Source: Alentia gelatinosa
Lineage: Eukaryota; Annelida; Polychaeta; Phyllodocida; Polynoidae
NCBI GenBank assembly: GCA_950022655.1
Contig: OX465584.1
Coordinates: 3,667,694 to 3,731,693, forward strand
Direction: 5' to 3'
DNA length: 64,000 nucleotides
The position numbers were made by a program, and so were the translations under genes. The notes under the pieces were generated by a model. That model ran no database searches and was not told the DNA's origin. It was given only the letters and a program-made list of their open reading frames with translations. Shown piece by piece: positions 32,125-42,050 of this stretch (the first letter of the stretch is position 1; each line of letters opens with the position of its first letter).

Positions 32125-32149
32125 ATTGGCTGTTGTACCAACAGCCAAT
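32125..32149. promoter_or_regulatory. Perfect palindrome containing two CCAAT boxes
   Basis: ATTGGCTGTTG (32125-32135) and CAACAGCCAAT (32139-32149) are exact inverse copies with a 3-bp spacer, so two NF-Y-type CCAAT cores face each other. About 70 bp downstream, GGTGTCATTGGTAGAGCG (32219-32236) looks like a tRNA-type A box, without a clear B box, so the region may instead be the head of a decayed SINE. Confidence 0.35.
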
Positions 32150-32457
32150 AGGGGATGACCAAATCCATTCCGGTCTGTCGCACATGTCAGGAGGCCGCTC
32201 ATGACACTGAACAACTCAAGGTGTCATTGGTAGAGCGCCCTGCCCTCATGTGGACATACTGGGAACTAGAGCGACAATAGGGATATTATAGGCCATTCAA
32301 AGAATGGCAGCCACACTGTAAACATCAGGGAGGAGGTTACTAACCAAAATGGTCAATTCAGTCAATTTGTTTCTCAATAACTAGGAGTAATTTAGATAAT
32401 TACTTTCTTCTCATAGAAACCAATATTACTTGGCCACTAAAGGGATGTATTATAGAG

Positions 32458-32599
32458 GAAACCCATGAAAGTTTAGGGTCTGAGCTCATATCCCATCGAC
32501 TTTGAATCACGTAGTAATTCACAATGCAAAGCCGCGTGAATTGCTATGTGAATCAAATGAGATGGGATCGAGCTCTGACCCTAAACTTTCATGGGTTTC
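32458..32599. mobile_element. Foldback family Q, complete hairpin
   Basis: Arms 32458-32498 and 32561-32599 (GAAACCCATGAAAGTTTAGG / CCTAAACTTTCATGGGTTTC and inward GAGCTC...TCCCATC) are nearly perfect over about 40 bp. The inner part has AATTCACAATGCAAAGCC. A copy at 55436-55832 is split by an insertion of family A. Confidence 0.75.
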
Positions 32600-32775
32600 T
32601 GAATCTATCTCACCCTTAATATTGACTAATGGGCTAACATTTGTGACATTATCCCCCATTGGATATTTTTCCTAAATATCTAATGGGTGTTAGATACGAG
32701 TTTCCAATGTTAAGTCTATGGAGAAAAAATATCTGGGGTGAGATAAAGACCAGAACTTTACAACATGGTATTCAC
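32600..32775. repeat. Family A-like palindromic fragment
   Basis: TATCTCACCCTTAATATTG on the left and ATCTGGGGTGAGATAAAGAC on the right are inverse ends. TCCAATGTTAAGTCTATGG inside recalls CCATAGGCTTAACATTGG of family A. It is shorter and diverged, so it may be a related but separate family. Confidence 0.45.
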
Positions 32776-33224
32776 CACTTTAGAGATTCTGCCCGGTTTG
32801 ACACATTACACAACAGGAATAAGTGTGTAATGTTTACTCTGCGATAATCTCATAAATAAGTCACAAAGCACTCTTCAAAATTGCTCAGGAAATAGGATAT
32901 ATGAAATATTGCCCCAAACAGGCAGGTTGGCCAGTAGACTGGTTCCCTGCCCCAATGAAATATGGGACAGGTAACGCCTTATTAGTGAACGACCTTGACC
33001 TGTCAGCCACGCCAGCTGTTGCCATCATTATCGGGGTTCCCTGCTATCACGTGGCATTCTGGTGCCAAACAGATCCAAACTCTGCGAAGCCTAGCAGGTC
33101 TGCTGCCGACTAATAATGAATGTTTTTTGTGGTTATCCAGTCAAAATAAAGTAAGTGGAGAATGTATTTAACAGGAAACATGTTCTACAACTGAGCTGTG
33201 TAGAATGACGTCACGCTAATGTGG
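32776..33224. other. Unassigned stretch, no gene recognised
   Basis: Short frames (32659-32847, 32901-33113) with no recognisable domain. GTAGAATGACGTCACGC at 33202 includes an exact CRE-type TGACGTCA. Nothing else supported. Confidence 0.3.
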
Positions 33225-33343
33225 TGTCATACCAAGGTGGCGCAATCCCACAATGCACCAGAAAAATGGAGGCGTTACCCATAATGCACCGAAAAATGGT
33301 GGCCGTTACCTGCCCTCATATGTGAGTGAGCACAGAGGTAAAG
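33225..33343 (-). repeat. Inverted repeat partner of 34805-34925
   Basis: GGCGTTACCCATAATGCACC, GGCCGTTACCTGCC and ATGTGAGTGAGCAC are the inverse of the sequence at 34808-34925. The two blocks face each other 1.5 kb apart and bracket the MITE triplet and sequence to its right, so they could be the ends of a larger element or two copies of a small one. Confidence 0.6.
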
Positions 33344-33984
33344 CCGGAGACACACCAAGCGAGAAAGTCACCGATTTCTGGAATCGCCAACACAAAATGG
33401 CGTGTGTGTGAGCTATTATTTCATATTTCCCTTGATTATTGCTTCTGATGCGCTAAATTATCGGTTGGAAATATTACTATGAAAAAATAATGCAGATATA
33501 TGCTATTTTGTATTGGCGATTCCAAAGATCGCCACCTTGACTCGCTTGGTGTGTCTCCGGCATTATACCGGGGACACACCAAGCGAGTCAAGGCAGCGAT
33601 CTCTGGAATCGCCAACGCAAAATGGCGTATTATGTGAGCTATTTTTTCATAGGAATATCTCCTGCCTATAATTTAGCATCTTGGAAGCAAAAATCAGGTG
33701 AAATATGAAATAATAGCTCACTTATAGGCCATTTTGTTACTCGATTGGTGTGTCTCCAGCATGATGCCGGGGACACACCAAGCGAGAAACGCAGCGATTT
33801 CCGTAATCGCCAACACAAAATGGCGTGTATGTGAGCTATTATTTCATATCTTCTAGGATCATTTTTTTCTGATACACTAAATTATTGGTGGGAGATATTA
33901 CTATGAAACAATATTTTACATATATACCATTTAGTGTTGGCGATTCTGGAGATCGTTGCCTTGACTCGCTTGGTGTGTCCTCGG
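33344..33984 (+). mobile_element. Three head-to-tail copies of MITE family G
   Basis: Copies at 33344-33560, 33568-33759 and 33767-33984 each start CCGG(A/G)GACACACCAAGC and end GCTTGGTGTGTC-like. They are separated by 7-bp spacers, CATTATA and CATGATG-like. Each has the long inverted ends with GGAATCGCCAACACAAAATG and an AT-rich middle. A solo copy lies at 27373-27596. The direct tandem order is unusual for MITEs and resembles an early satellite. Confidence 0.85.
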
Positions 33985-34804
33985 TATAAGGCTTCCAGGC
34001 TAGTTCGCCAGACCTACAAGCAGGGCGCAGAATCTATGATCTATGCTTGGAGAGTGTGTGGTGGTGGTGGTGGTCACTTTTAACGTCGTACGGTCTGACG
34101 ATACGCACCAACTGCCCTCTGTGGATACAAGACCCACACTCACCCTCACTTAGACTGAGACATCAGCGGGTTCCTTTCTATGGACAGACACATGAAGACA
34201 TCAAAGTAAATTAACTCCCAATGTCCTATATGCGCTATCAATACAGCCTGTCCTGTTTACTAACGGCACACTCGCACCCCGCTACCCTCACAGGGCACCC
34301 CTCAGACTGTCCATGCTGTAAATATGATTTCCAGAATTGGTAATAATGTTGTGCCTTTTGATGCCAAGCGATTCTGAAAAAATTGTGCTGGCTCTGTCTA
34401 TATATATAGACACAAGGGGCCATAGACATGGGGCCGCATAGTGTCTTCATCATTTACAAAATGGCAACCATCATATTATCAAACTGGCATCAAAGTATAA
34501 CTTGAGTGGCTCCCCGTGCAGTATGTATAGGGTACAGAGTGATTGTTAGTTCCGCCTCATCCGCCAAGAAATTATAAGATAGCGCCACTGTAGTCGGGAG
34601 ACAACCACTGCTATCAGTTGTCACAGTCCATAGATTTACGTGAGACAAGGCTAAAAGAGTGTGCTTGGGAGGGCTAAAGCTTGCCCTTAGAGTATGTTGG
34701 GATTTTCCCATCCCGGCACAGTATGGTGGGATGGATAAGATACCCAAAACTGTAGCAGAGGTTGACATCGGTAGGTTTTTCAAGCTTAGGTATATATAGC
34801 CTGG
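33985..34804. other. Unassigned stretch with GTGGTGGTGG run
   Basis: GTGGTGGTGGTGGTCAC occurs at 34059-34075. Minus-strand frames of 71 and 97 codons (34238-34453, 34490-34783) have no recognisable domain. No gene is called. Confidence 0.35.
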
Positions 34805-34925
34805 AAGCCTGGCCTATGTGCTTACTCACATTATAGGCCAGGTAACGCCCACTATTTTTGGTGCACTATGGGTAACGCCTCTAATTATCTGGTGCATCAT
34901 GGGTAACAGTGTTCAGCTAGTACTA
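34805..34925 (+). repeat. Inverted repeat partner of 33225-33343
   Basis: GTGCTTACTCACATTATAGG, CCAGGTAACGCC and GGTGCACTATGGGTAACGCC match the left partner inversely over about 110 bp, with scattered substitutions. The inner TGGTGCAY...GGGTAAC string occurs twice within each copy. Confidence 0.6.
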
Positions 34926-35214
34926 CGCTGGTTTTTAGAAACATAAATTATCTTTTATCTTTTGGTTGCCATTACTTCATTTCTTATTATCCCCAGGTAT
35001 ACAAAACTTGGTAATTTTGTTGATTATATATCCCTCCGCCTTCAGCATTGGGATTCTGATCAACAGACCTAACGCGAGTGTGTTATCGTACGCCTGCAGT
35101 AGCCCTGTTTCCGTATATGACCTTTCCCCGGTGGAGGTGAACACACGGCGGCTCGTGGTTCCACGTCCAGTCTGTGGTGACTGGAATTAAACGTCTCATT
35201 TCTAAAATACTTAC

Positions 35215-35745
35215 TGACACCAGCACGCATGCCCAACACCAGCAGCCACTGCTCCCCACTCTCCCAGCTGAGATTCTGCGCTCTACTTACTGTGGCCGCT
35301 TATATCTCTGCCCCAACCTGCCTGTGTGGGCCCAAATCTGGCCCATACGCCAGTGTTTTGAAATATCCTAAATTCTTAGCGCTTTGGGGAGTATTGTGCG
35401 GTTTACTTGTAAATGGAGATGCACATATTTATATGGTGAATAAAATACACTCATTTCTGTTGTTTGTTATCTCAAATTAGACATAGTCATACGGATTGGT
35501 TTCTTCAGTGGGAAGCACCTCATGCGTTTTTATTTGTCAACATGACACATGTGCTCACTAGAAGGGGTAGTCCAATCAAATGTGGATTCACATCATAAAG
35601 TGGTTTTAAGCTGAATAAAAAACAGCGGGATTGTCTGTGAATCTCATTTAACAATTTCCCAACCCATAATATATGAGTTGTTTGGGTTTCATAACTTTTG
35701 ACAGATGCCTTGTTTTGAATCTGAACTGTTGGCTGGTTCCCCCTG
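35215..35745 (+). repeat. Repeat with conserved ORF end and 3' tail, copy 1
   Basis: The plus frame ending at 35371 reads AEILRSTYCGRLYLCPNLPV and WAQIWPI, then a stop. The inverse copy at 60455-61050 reads AEILSSTSFGHLYLCSDLPV and WDKIWPI, then a stop at the matching place. A matching 340-bp tail follows in both (CATTTCTGTT, CAGTGGGAAGCACCTCATG, GACACATGTGCTCACT). It looks like the 3' end of a coding mobile element or gene family. I do not recognise the protein. Confidence 0.5.
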
Positions 35746-36160
35746 TTGTTAGCAGGTACCCAGGAAATCAGCGTATGACGTCACTGGGTTGAGGCAAAGA
35801 TTAAGGCCATAACACACTGTACGATTTCGGATCATGAATGCTCCTTTCTCGGCGGCAAAAGAACAATCGTAAGCTCAGGCGAGGCCTAGATATTGAGTTG
35901 GTTAGTGTGGCACCCCCCTCCAGAATGTTGCTTAAGATTTGAAAATGCCCCCCCCCCCCTGTGGAGATCTACCATAGTCGCCCATGAAGTGCAGTTCGAT
36001 GTTCCGAAATCGGGCCCGATAAATTAAGGAGCATGTTCCTTCCCGTTGTCGGGAATATGACGTCACTGGGATGAAGCAGAGATTAGTAAGCGTTAACGCC
36101 GCGAAAGATCTGCTGGGAGAGTGACTGGATCCCGGCTCGGTCGCGCTGGTACCGGGCGTG
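35746..36160. promoter_or_regulatory. Stretch with two CRE-type TGACGTCA sites in a duplicated context
   Basis: TGACGTCA at 35776-35783 and 36058-36065 are each followed by CTGGGWTGARGCARAGATTA, so the second is a copy of the first 282 bp away. Poly(C) lies at 35949-35959. CRE sites bind CREB/ATF bZIP proteins; function here is inferred only from the motif. Confidence 0.3.
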
Positions 36161-36550
36161 AAGTGAAAGGTCAGGGCCTCAGCGAAAGCGCGGGAAAAAA
36201 AAGTCGTCTGCGATGCCTGCGCGGGAAATTAGACCCCGGCGTTTGAAATAAAAGCCCGAATGGTTTTCCCCAAATAGCGGTGGCCGGCACGGTGCCAAAC
36301 CTCAACATTTTAATTTGTCGGCGCCGCCTAATTTGACAAATATCCCGGTAAATGGAAGTGGCCATGGCAACACGGCCTGCAGCGAGGGAGTGCTGGACAC
36401 ACCACGCCCTGCTAGGCAGTGTGTACACGGCCGGACCGTGCAATCTACAGTCTGTAATTTGTATTACATCAAAACTCGGCACAAACTTCAATGAAACACT
36501 GCCCGCTGCAGGGTATGGTATCAATAATGTCCGGACTCGCTGTGAGTAAG
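36161..36550. promoter_or_regulatory. GC-rich block with E2F-like and X-box (RFX) motifs
   Basis: GCGCGGGAAA-type strings (36188 and 36219) fit E2F sites. GTGGCCATGGCAAC (36358-36371) is a near-consensus X-box for RFX factors, which commonly control cilium genes. A minus-strand frame of 117 codons (36171-36524) crosses it with no recognisable domain. No repeat match was found. It is a candidate promoter or enhancer with no gene attached. Confidence 0.3.
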
Positions 36551-36620
36551 TAAATAAAATGGCGTTTTCGTGGTTTTCAGCTATGTATCATAATAAGAGA
36601 AAGTAGTAACTGAGCATTTA

Positions 36621-36667
36621 TCATCCACCTAATACAAAGTGTCCATAGAAAGCAGATAGGGAGTGTG
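36621..36667 (-). repeat. Single-copy relative of the 49-bp satellite unit
   Basis: Read on the minus strand: ACACTCCCTATCTGCTTTC, then TATGGACACTTTGTATTAGG and TGGATGAT. It aligns without gaps to the 49-bp array unit with about 10 mismatches in 47. The same string ends the composite element at 48340. Confidence 0.65.
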
Positions 36668-37073
36668 TGCTCACCGGAACATAGTTTCCCTCTGGTATTC
36701 TAACCCACAAAGTCTCACAACCCTTGTTCTAACTCCCCATCCCCCTGGTCTCCAGGCTGCAGTAGGAAGTCATTCCACTATGCCATCCAGGTACCTGTGC
36801 TTGTCGGCCGCTCCTTACCTATTCCTCCAGGGTTGGGCTCGCCCAGGTCACACACTCCATGCATACCTAACTACACTACCTGCAGGGTTTGTTTTCCTCC
36901 GGCGCCGCTCGTGTATTCAGAATGGCTTCCTACAGCCACCCCTCCCAGAATTTATGGCCCTAATGGAAGCGCGCCATAAATAGAAAAGGTTCAGTGTATA
37001 AATTCTGCACTCGATCATGGCTTCTAGGATCAATCATGTAGCTTTAGCTATACATATACAGTAGTGTATACCT
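36668..37073. other. Unassigned stretch left of the LINE fragment
   Basis: Overlapping plus frames of 106 and 60 codons (36663-36983, 36797-36979) show no recognisable domain. I found no repeat match in the window. No gene is called. Confidence 0.35.
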
Positions 37074-37355
37074 GTGTGCCAATGTCTCACACTTACTGGC
37101 CAGCTGTACGGATTCCGTTCGTCACAGTGCGATGAACTACATATAAAAGCTACAATTACATGCTATAAATATCTATCACAGGGAGCTATCGTTGACTGCT
37201 CAGAGTGCAATATTTGTACAAAACAGAATACTATCCTTCACTTTTTCAGGGATTGTTTAAAAGTCTAAGAATTCCGTGAACAGCTAAACCGCTGGTTAAA
37301 AGGTAGACGAGGTAGGGATATTCTTCAAACAAAACCGAGGAAGATACTCTTTGGG
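37074..37355 (+). pseudogene. LINE ORF2 fragment, left part (Tx1/L1-like C-terminal region)
   Basis: The plus frame reads a Cys/His motif, CNICTKQNTILHFFRDCLKV, of the type found after the reverse transcriptase domain of L1/Tx1-like ORF2 proteins (C-x2-C...H...C). A stop (TAA, 37266-37268) interrupts what should be a Lys, and the frame then continues EFREQLNRWL to KPRKILFG at 37355. There it is cut by an insertion. The match continues in frame at 37786. The reverse transcriptase and endonuclease domains are absent, so this is a dead 5'-truncated copy. Clade assignment is by motif only. Confidence 0.6.
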
Positions 37356-37774
37356 TTTGTTGGTTGGTTTGATTTAACTCCAGTTAACCATTACAGGTTC
37401 TCACCAGACTTTCTCAAGGTTTTTTTACACCACAAGGGCGGTGATCGAATCTATGTAATGAATTCAGGTAGAAATCTCACCCCTACACATTTACCAAGGT
37501 GAGAGTTCTTTTACTTCCCACAGCACATAGATATGGTATGAGAAGGATTGGCCTTTGATATAGCAGTAAATCTACCACTGCTGAGGGTGAAGGAGTAAAG
37601 TGGCTGCAGTGGGACCCGAATCAACAAAGTCCAGTGCTCCTTACCACTGAGCTAACTCCCCACCCCGGTCGCCTTTGATATGCTTGCATGCAAGCATATC
37701 CAGTCTGCACCACGAGGAGGCGTGGCGACCAAGAGGGTGAATAGATCTTTAATTGCTGTCCACCCCAGCAGACC
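37356..37774 (-). mobile_element. SINE family 1 inserted in the LINE, with target duplication
   Basis: It shares body, tRNA-like head (GTTAGCTCAGTGG inverse at about 37650) and AACTCCAG-type tail with the copy at 6555. The flanks TACTCTTTGGG (37345-37355) and TACTGTTTGGG (37775-37785) match at 10 of 11 bases and behave as a target-site duplication. Removing the insert and one copy joins the LINE frame precisely. The sequence 37690-37774 beyond the tRNA head may be a 5' extension of the element: part of it, GCAAGCATATCCAGTCTG, is also at 6880-6900. Confidence 0.75.
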
Positions 37775-37938
37775 TACTGTTTGGGATCCTTGATAGATCC
37801 CTAATGACAAAATTGGCAAATTATGTTCTCCTGTATGCTAAGATGTATATTCACAGACAGCGCCTATTCCATGACAATGTCCTAGATCTGTTGGCCTTTC
37901 TTGTAGAACTGAAAAACAAGATGTTGCTGGAAAAATGA
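37775..37938 (+). pseudogene. LINE ORF2 fragment, right part
   Basis: The frame continues GILDRSLMTKLANYVLLYAK and then MYIHRQRLFHDN, a hydrophobic-Lys-Tyr-Ile pattern typical of the extreme C-terminus of Tx1/L1-like ORF2 proteins. It ends at TGA (37936-37938). The adjoining AT-rich stretch (37939-38090) has no poly(A) tail that I could define. Confidence 0.6.
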
Positions 37939-38104
37939 GTACTGTTCTTGTTTACCTGTCTGGATGTGATTGTAAACGCGGATTCAGGAAGAAAATCTGC
38001 TAAAAAAAAGAACAAAATACTACCCTTCGGTACCAATCGACTTGCTGAGATGATGAAAAGGTGAGTAGTGAAATGGCGTTTTTAATCATGTCCAGGTGTA
38101 TATT

Positions 38105-38350
38105 CATCATTGATGAATGAGCGTGCAATTATAAAAGAATAACAATTAAAAGGTTTGGTGTTATATGTTCAGTCTATGGATCGTTTCTGTAACCCACTTG
38201 CATCCAGTTAACTTGCCAATTCTGCAACTACCTGAGTCTAGGATCCAAACATATGAAACACCAGTGGGAATTTTTTTGGTCATTGAGTGATTGGTCATGG
38301 TGGAAGTCTATATGTGACCACTCTAACCTTCAGCGACCGTATATAGCGTA
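38105..38350 (+). repeat. Interspersed repeat, pair of 2645-3020
   Basis: GATGAATGAGCGTGCAATTA, CCCACTTGCATCCAGTTAAC, CTGAGTCTAGGATCCAAAC and GTGATTGGTCATGG match the left copy in order. It begins directly after the LINE fragment. Confidence 0.6.
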
Positions 38351-38354
38351 CGCT

Positions 38355-38910
38355 CTATTTAGGACACATAGTGAAGGTGTCCGACTTACATCTGTTCTGT
38401 GTTAATTCCCGATTCCCTTTCCGATGTCTGCTAAGCACAATGAATAAATGCATCAAATCTGGAAATAGCCGTGAGAAGATATGAGCGTGGAGTCGTAGGC
38501 CACTGGCCCGGCGCTGGCCGCACGTCGGGATATAGACTTGCTCAAGTCTTAGATTACGAACATTCATAGACTGATTAATCACAATCAGAATAAAGTTCAT
38601 TATAGTATCTATCCTTCTCTGACTGGCCCATGAATCAAAGACTTGTCCACTATGAACCAAATCTCCTGTTTATGGCCCCAAGCCACGCCCTGTAACACTA
38701 TACTTCCTCCTACCCCTACCCCTCCCTCCTCCAGTTTCCTGGCCGCCTGTGTTGTCTTAGCAATAAATTTAGCTCCTGACTGTGACCCGATTAAAATCAA
38801 AGTCAGAGGGTATCAATCTCCAATCAGATATCTGATCAGTAGCCATGATATCTGTATAGAGAAAGTTGGAAATACTGGCGCTATACAGCACCAGAAATCT
38901 AACACCATTA
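38355..38910. other. Foldback family P fragment and unassigned sequence
   Basis: GACACATAGTGAAGGTGTCC, then ACATCTGTTCTGTG (38363-38403), resembles one arm of the hairpin at 49190. The rest has frames under 120 codons (38355-38660, 38643-38999) running into the next array, without domains. CCTCCTACCCCTACCCCTCC at 38705 is low-complexity. Confidence 0.4.
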
Positions 38911-38914
38911 CCGA

Positions 38915-39695
38915 TTGTACCAGTCCCTGTATCCCAGCGAGGAGGGTAGCCATAGGATGCAGGGACTGGAGCCAGTCTTTATCCCAGCGAGGAGAGTAGC
39001 CATAGGATGCAGGGACTGGCGCCAGTCTGTATCCCAACGAGGAGGGTAGCCATAGGATGCAGGGACTGGAGCCGGTCTGCATCCCAGTGAGGAGGGTAGC
39101 CATAGGAAACAGGGACTGGAGCCAGTCCCTGTTTCCCAGTGAGGAGGGTAGCCATAGGATGCAGGGACTGTATCCCAGTGAGGAGAGTAGCCATAGGACG
39201 CAGGGACTGTATCCCAGTGAGGAGAGTAGCCATAGGATGCAGGGACTGGAGCCGGTCTGCATCCCAGTGAGGAGGGTAGCCATAGGAAACAGGGACTGGA
39301 GCCAGTCCCTGTTTCCCAGTGAGGAGGGTAGCCATAGGATGCAGGGACTGTATCCCAGTGAGGAGAGTAGCCATAGGACGCAGGGACTGTATCCCAGTGA
39401 GGAGAGTAGCCATAGGATGCAGGGACTGGAGCCAGTCTGTATCCCAGCGAGGAGGGTAGCCATAGGATGTAGGGACTGGAGCCAGTCTGTATCCCAGCGA
39501 GGAGGGTAGCCATAGGATGCAGGGACTGGCGCCAGTCTCCTGTATTCCAACGAGGGGGTAGCCATAGGGTGCAGGGACTGGAGCCAGTCTGTATCCCAGC
39601 GAGGAGGGTAGCCATAGGATGCAGGGACTGGCGCCAGTCCCTGTTTCCCAGTGAGGAGGGTAGCCATAGGATGCAGGGACTGGCGCCGGTCTAGT
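38915..39695 (-). repeat. 50/39-bp minisatellite with 180-bp higher-order repeat
   Basis: Units carry GAGGAGGGTAGCCATAGGAT and GCAGGGACTGGAGCCAGTC. Long units are about 50 bp; short ones (about 39 bp) lack GGAGCCAGTCT. A block beginning GAGCCGGTCTGCATCCCAG recurs 180 bp apart (39069 and 39249). Frames of up to 284 codons on the minus strand and 150 on the plus strand are repeat artefacts: the unit length changes frame, and all frames are similar. Confidence 0.9.
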
Positions 39696-39864
39696 CAGGA
39701 TGCGGCGTATCGTCCCGGGAAGGCGGCTATCTTCACGGTTCAGTGCCCGTCACCGTGACCTTGGTCGCCATCATACAGAGGCATGCTGGAGGCAGGAGCT
39801 TTGTTTTTAAGGCTCTCACATCCGGCCTCAGATGTCAGTTAAACCAATTAGATCTCTTAACCCT

Positions 39865-40600
39865 AGCACAGCATGAGGCATCAAAGCATTCCCCTGGCTA
39901 CCACAGCATGATGCCTCCAGGTATTTCTATGACTACCACGGCATGATGCCTCCAGGTATTTCTATGGCTACCACGGCATGATGCCTCCAGGTATTTCTAT
40001 GACTACCACGGCATGATGCCTCCAGGTATTTCTATGACTACCACGGCATGATGCCTCCAGGTATTTCTATGGCTATCACAGCATGATGCATCAATGTATT
40101 CCCGTGGCTACCACGGCAGGATGCCTCCAGCTATTCCTGTGACTACCGCAGCATAAGGGCTCCAGGCATTCCCCTGGCCATCACAACATGATGCCTCCAG
40201 GTATTCCCCTGGCTACCTCAGCATGATGCCTCAACGTATTCCTTGGGCTACAACAGAATGATGCCCAAAAGCATTCCCCTGGCTACCACAGCATAATGCA
40301 TCTAGGCATTCCCTCGGCTACTGCAGAATGATGCCTTAAAGCATTCCTGTGGCTACCACGGCATGATGCATCTAGGCATTCCCTCGGCTACTGCAGCATG
40401 ATGCCTTAAAGCATTCCTGTGGCTACTACAGCAATATGCCTCCAGGTATTTCCATGGCTACCATAACATGATACCTCAAAGCTGTCCCCTGCCTACCACA
40501 GCATGATGCCTCAAAGTATTTCTGTGGCTACCACAGCATAATGCCTCCAGGCATTCGTTGGGCTACAGCAGCATGGAGCCTCCAGGTATTTCTATAACAA
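39865..40600 (-). repeat. Inverse, diverged array of the 35-bp satellite
   Basis: The plus strand reads GCATGATGCCTCCAGGTATT and GGCTACCACA, the inverse of the array at 22760-25710. About 20 units, period 35, much more diverged (no 175 or 1,224 bp order seen). This is an older or less homogenised array of the same satellite. Confidence 0.9.
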
Positions 40601-41756
40601 CTGTAGAACGATATACTCATGGCCTCTGCAGCAATTTGAACCATGAATAAATGATATTTATGTTCTACAAATGACAAAGGTCTTTGATTTGGAATAACAA
40701 AACACCATCAATTACCGTAGTAAAATACTAGAATCACGTCACTTTGCCGTTTATTCATTTAAGTGCCTGTGGTAGGAGGGTTGCTACAACAGACACTGCC
40801 TGCGGTGTTAGGGTGTCATATGGAATTGGCGTTGCAGGGAAAAGGTTAATGTATGAAGGGATATGTTGCTTCAACACATGGCAGATCAATACAATAAGAC
40901 CCCAGCACCAGTGTCTCTCTTGGAAAAAAAGAATCGGTGCTGACTTCACGATCGGACTTCACTGTGTTCATCATTATATAATTTTCTATCAGGGCTGTCT
41001 CCTCAAACAAATCTTTATCTCATTCTTTATAAAGAGGGGGGAACAGTTGGACCTCTCCCAAAGACAATTTTGTGTAGGAGTTATATCATATGACAACATA
41101 AGGATGTATTAACAGTTAGATTATCTCTTCAAGGAAAGTGGGGGAAAAGCAGAGTGTTATAATAAGTTACGAGAACTTCAAGCTAGTGAAGTTCAAACAT
41201 AAATATGCTAGACCACATTTGTACTCTGGAACCATAGTAAACACTGCTATTCGTTTAAAAAAAAGATCCATACCCCCTGCACTCCCAAAATAACAATGCC
41301 CTTAGGTATTTCCAAAGGTCGATGTTTTACGGGCTCCCAGTGAATATATCTCAGGGTTAAAAGGTGAGGCTGGCTGAAGATATTTACTGAGACTTCAGTC
41401 GAGGTTAATAATGTTATCCATCCCCACCGAGTAATGTCGGGATTCTTTTACCGGGAACTTGTTTCACTATTCCTATATGAATTGAAAAACGGATAGAAAT
41501 GACAATTTGTTGATCTCTGACAGGTGGGAAAGTCCACCCTTATCAATGAATTAAACTTGTTTTGTTTTCTTCACGCACTCCACTCTGATTGGTATTTGCC
41601 GATTTTCGCCAGACAAATATTCCTATATGTTAAGTCACAGGGCTTAGCTGGAATGTGAGCTCCTTCCTCACCGCGTAGCGACCACGGAATCTTTTCCAAC
41701 CTTAGAACCCGCACGGGAATTCTAAAGGAACGAAAAAATTACACCAAATGTATTCC
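40601..41756. other. Mostly unassigned; family C fragments near 41380-41480
   Basis: A 122-codon plus frame (40744-41112) shows no recognisable domain. From about 41390, GAGGTTAATAATGTTATCC and ACCGAGTAATGTCGGGATTC, ending CACTATTCCTATATGA, resemble the end of family C. Further TATTCCTATATG strings occur at 41620 and 41750. No gene is called. Confidence 0.35.
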
Positions 41757-42050
41757 TATATGCCCGTTTCCATTGGCCGATTTCCCATCACCAATCTACA
41801 GTCAGGAACCACCGACGGACTTTTGGCACTGCTGACACAAATCGGGCAAGGGAAACGACCCAGCTCGTGAAATGACCCACGACTTTTTCTGCTTGGATTA
41901 TGCAATGTGGCACCACCCACCACTGAGTGAAAGCTAGGTCACTTAGTGAAATCTACTTCCCTCACCGATTTTTCTATACCGACGCACCGTCAGTGGCACC
42001 ACCGACAGACAGACCAACTAAAAAATTCGGCCAATGGAAACGGGCCTTAT
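41757..42050. mobile_element. MITE with GTTTCCATTGGCCGA inverted ends
   Basis: ATGCCCGTTTCCATTGGCCG on the left and CGGCCAATGGAAACGGGCCT on the right are inverse terminal repeats. The interior holds CACCACCCACCACTGAGTG and CACCGATTTTTCTATACCGA, without a coding frame. A partial copy is at 20578-20690. Flanks are TATTCCTAT-like on the left; I could not define a target duplication. Confidence 0.7.

Noticed and set aside
36171..36524. 117-codon minus-strand protein
   Set aside because: No recognisable domain, no initiation or splice context, and it lies over a GC-rich regulatory-looking block.
38813..39667. 284-codon minus-strand frame with repeated MATLLTG and ASYGYP
   Set aside because: A minisatellite with units of 50 and 39 bp; several frames on both strands read through similarly.
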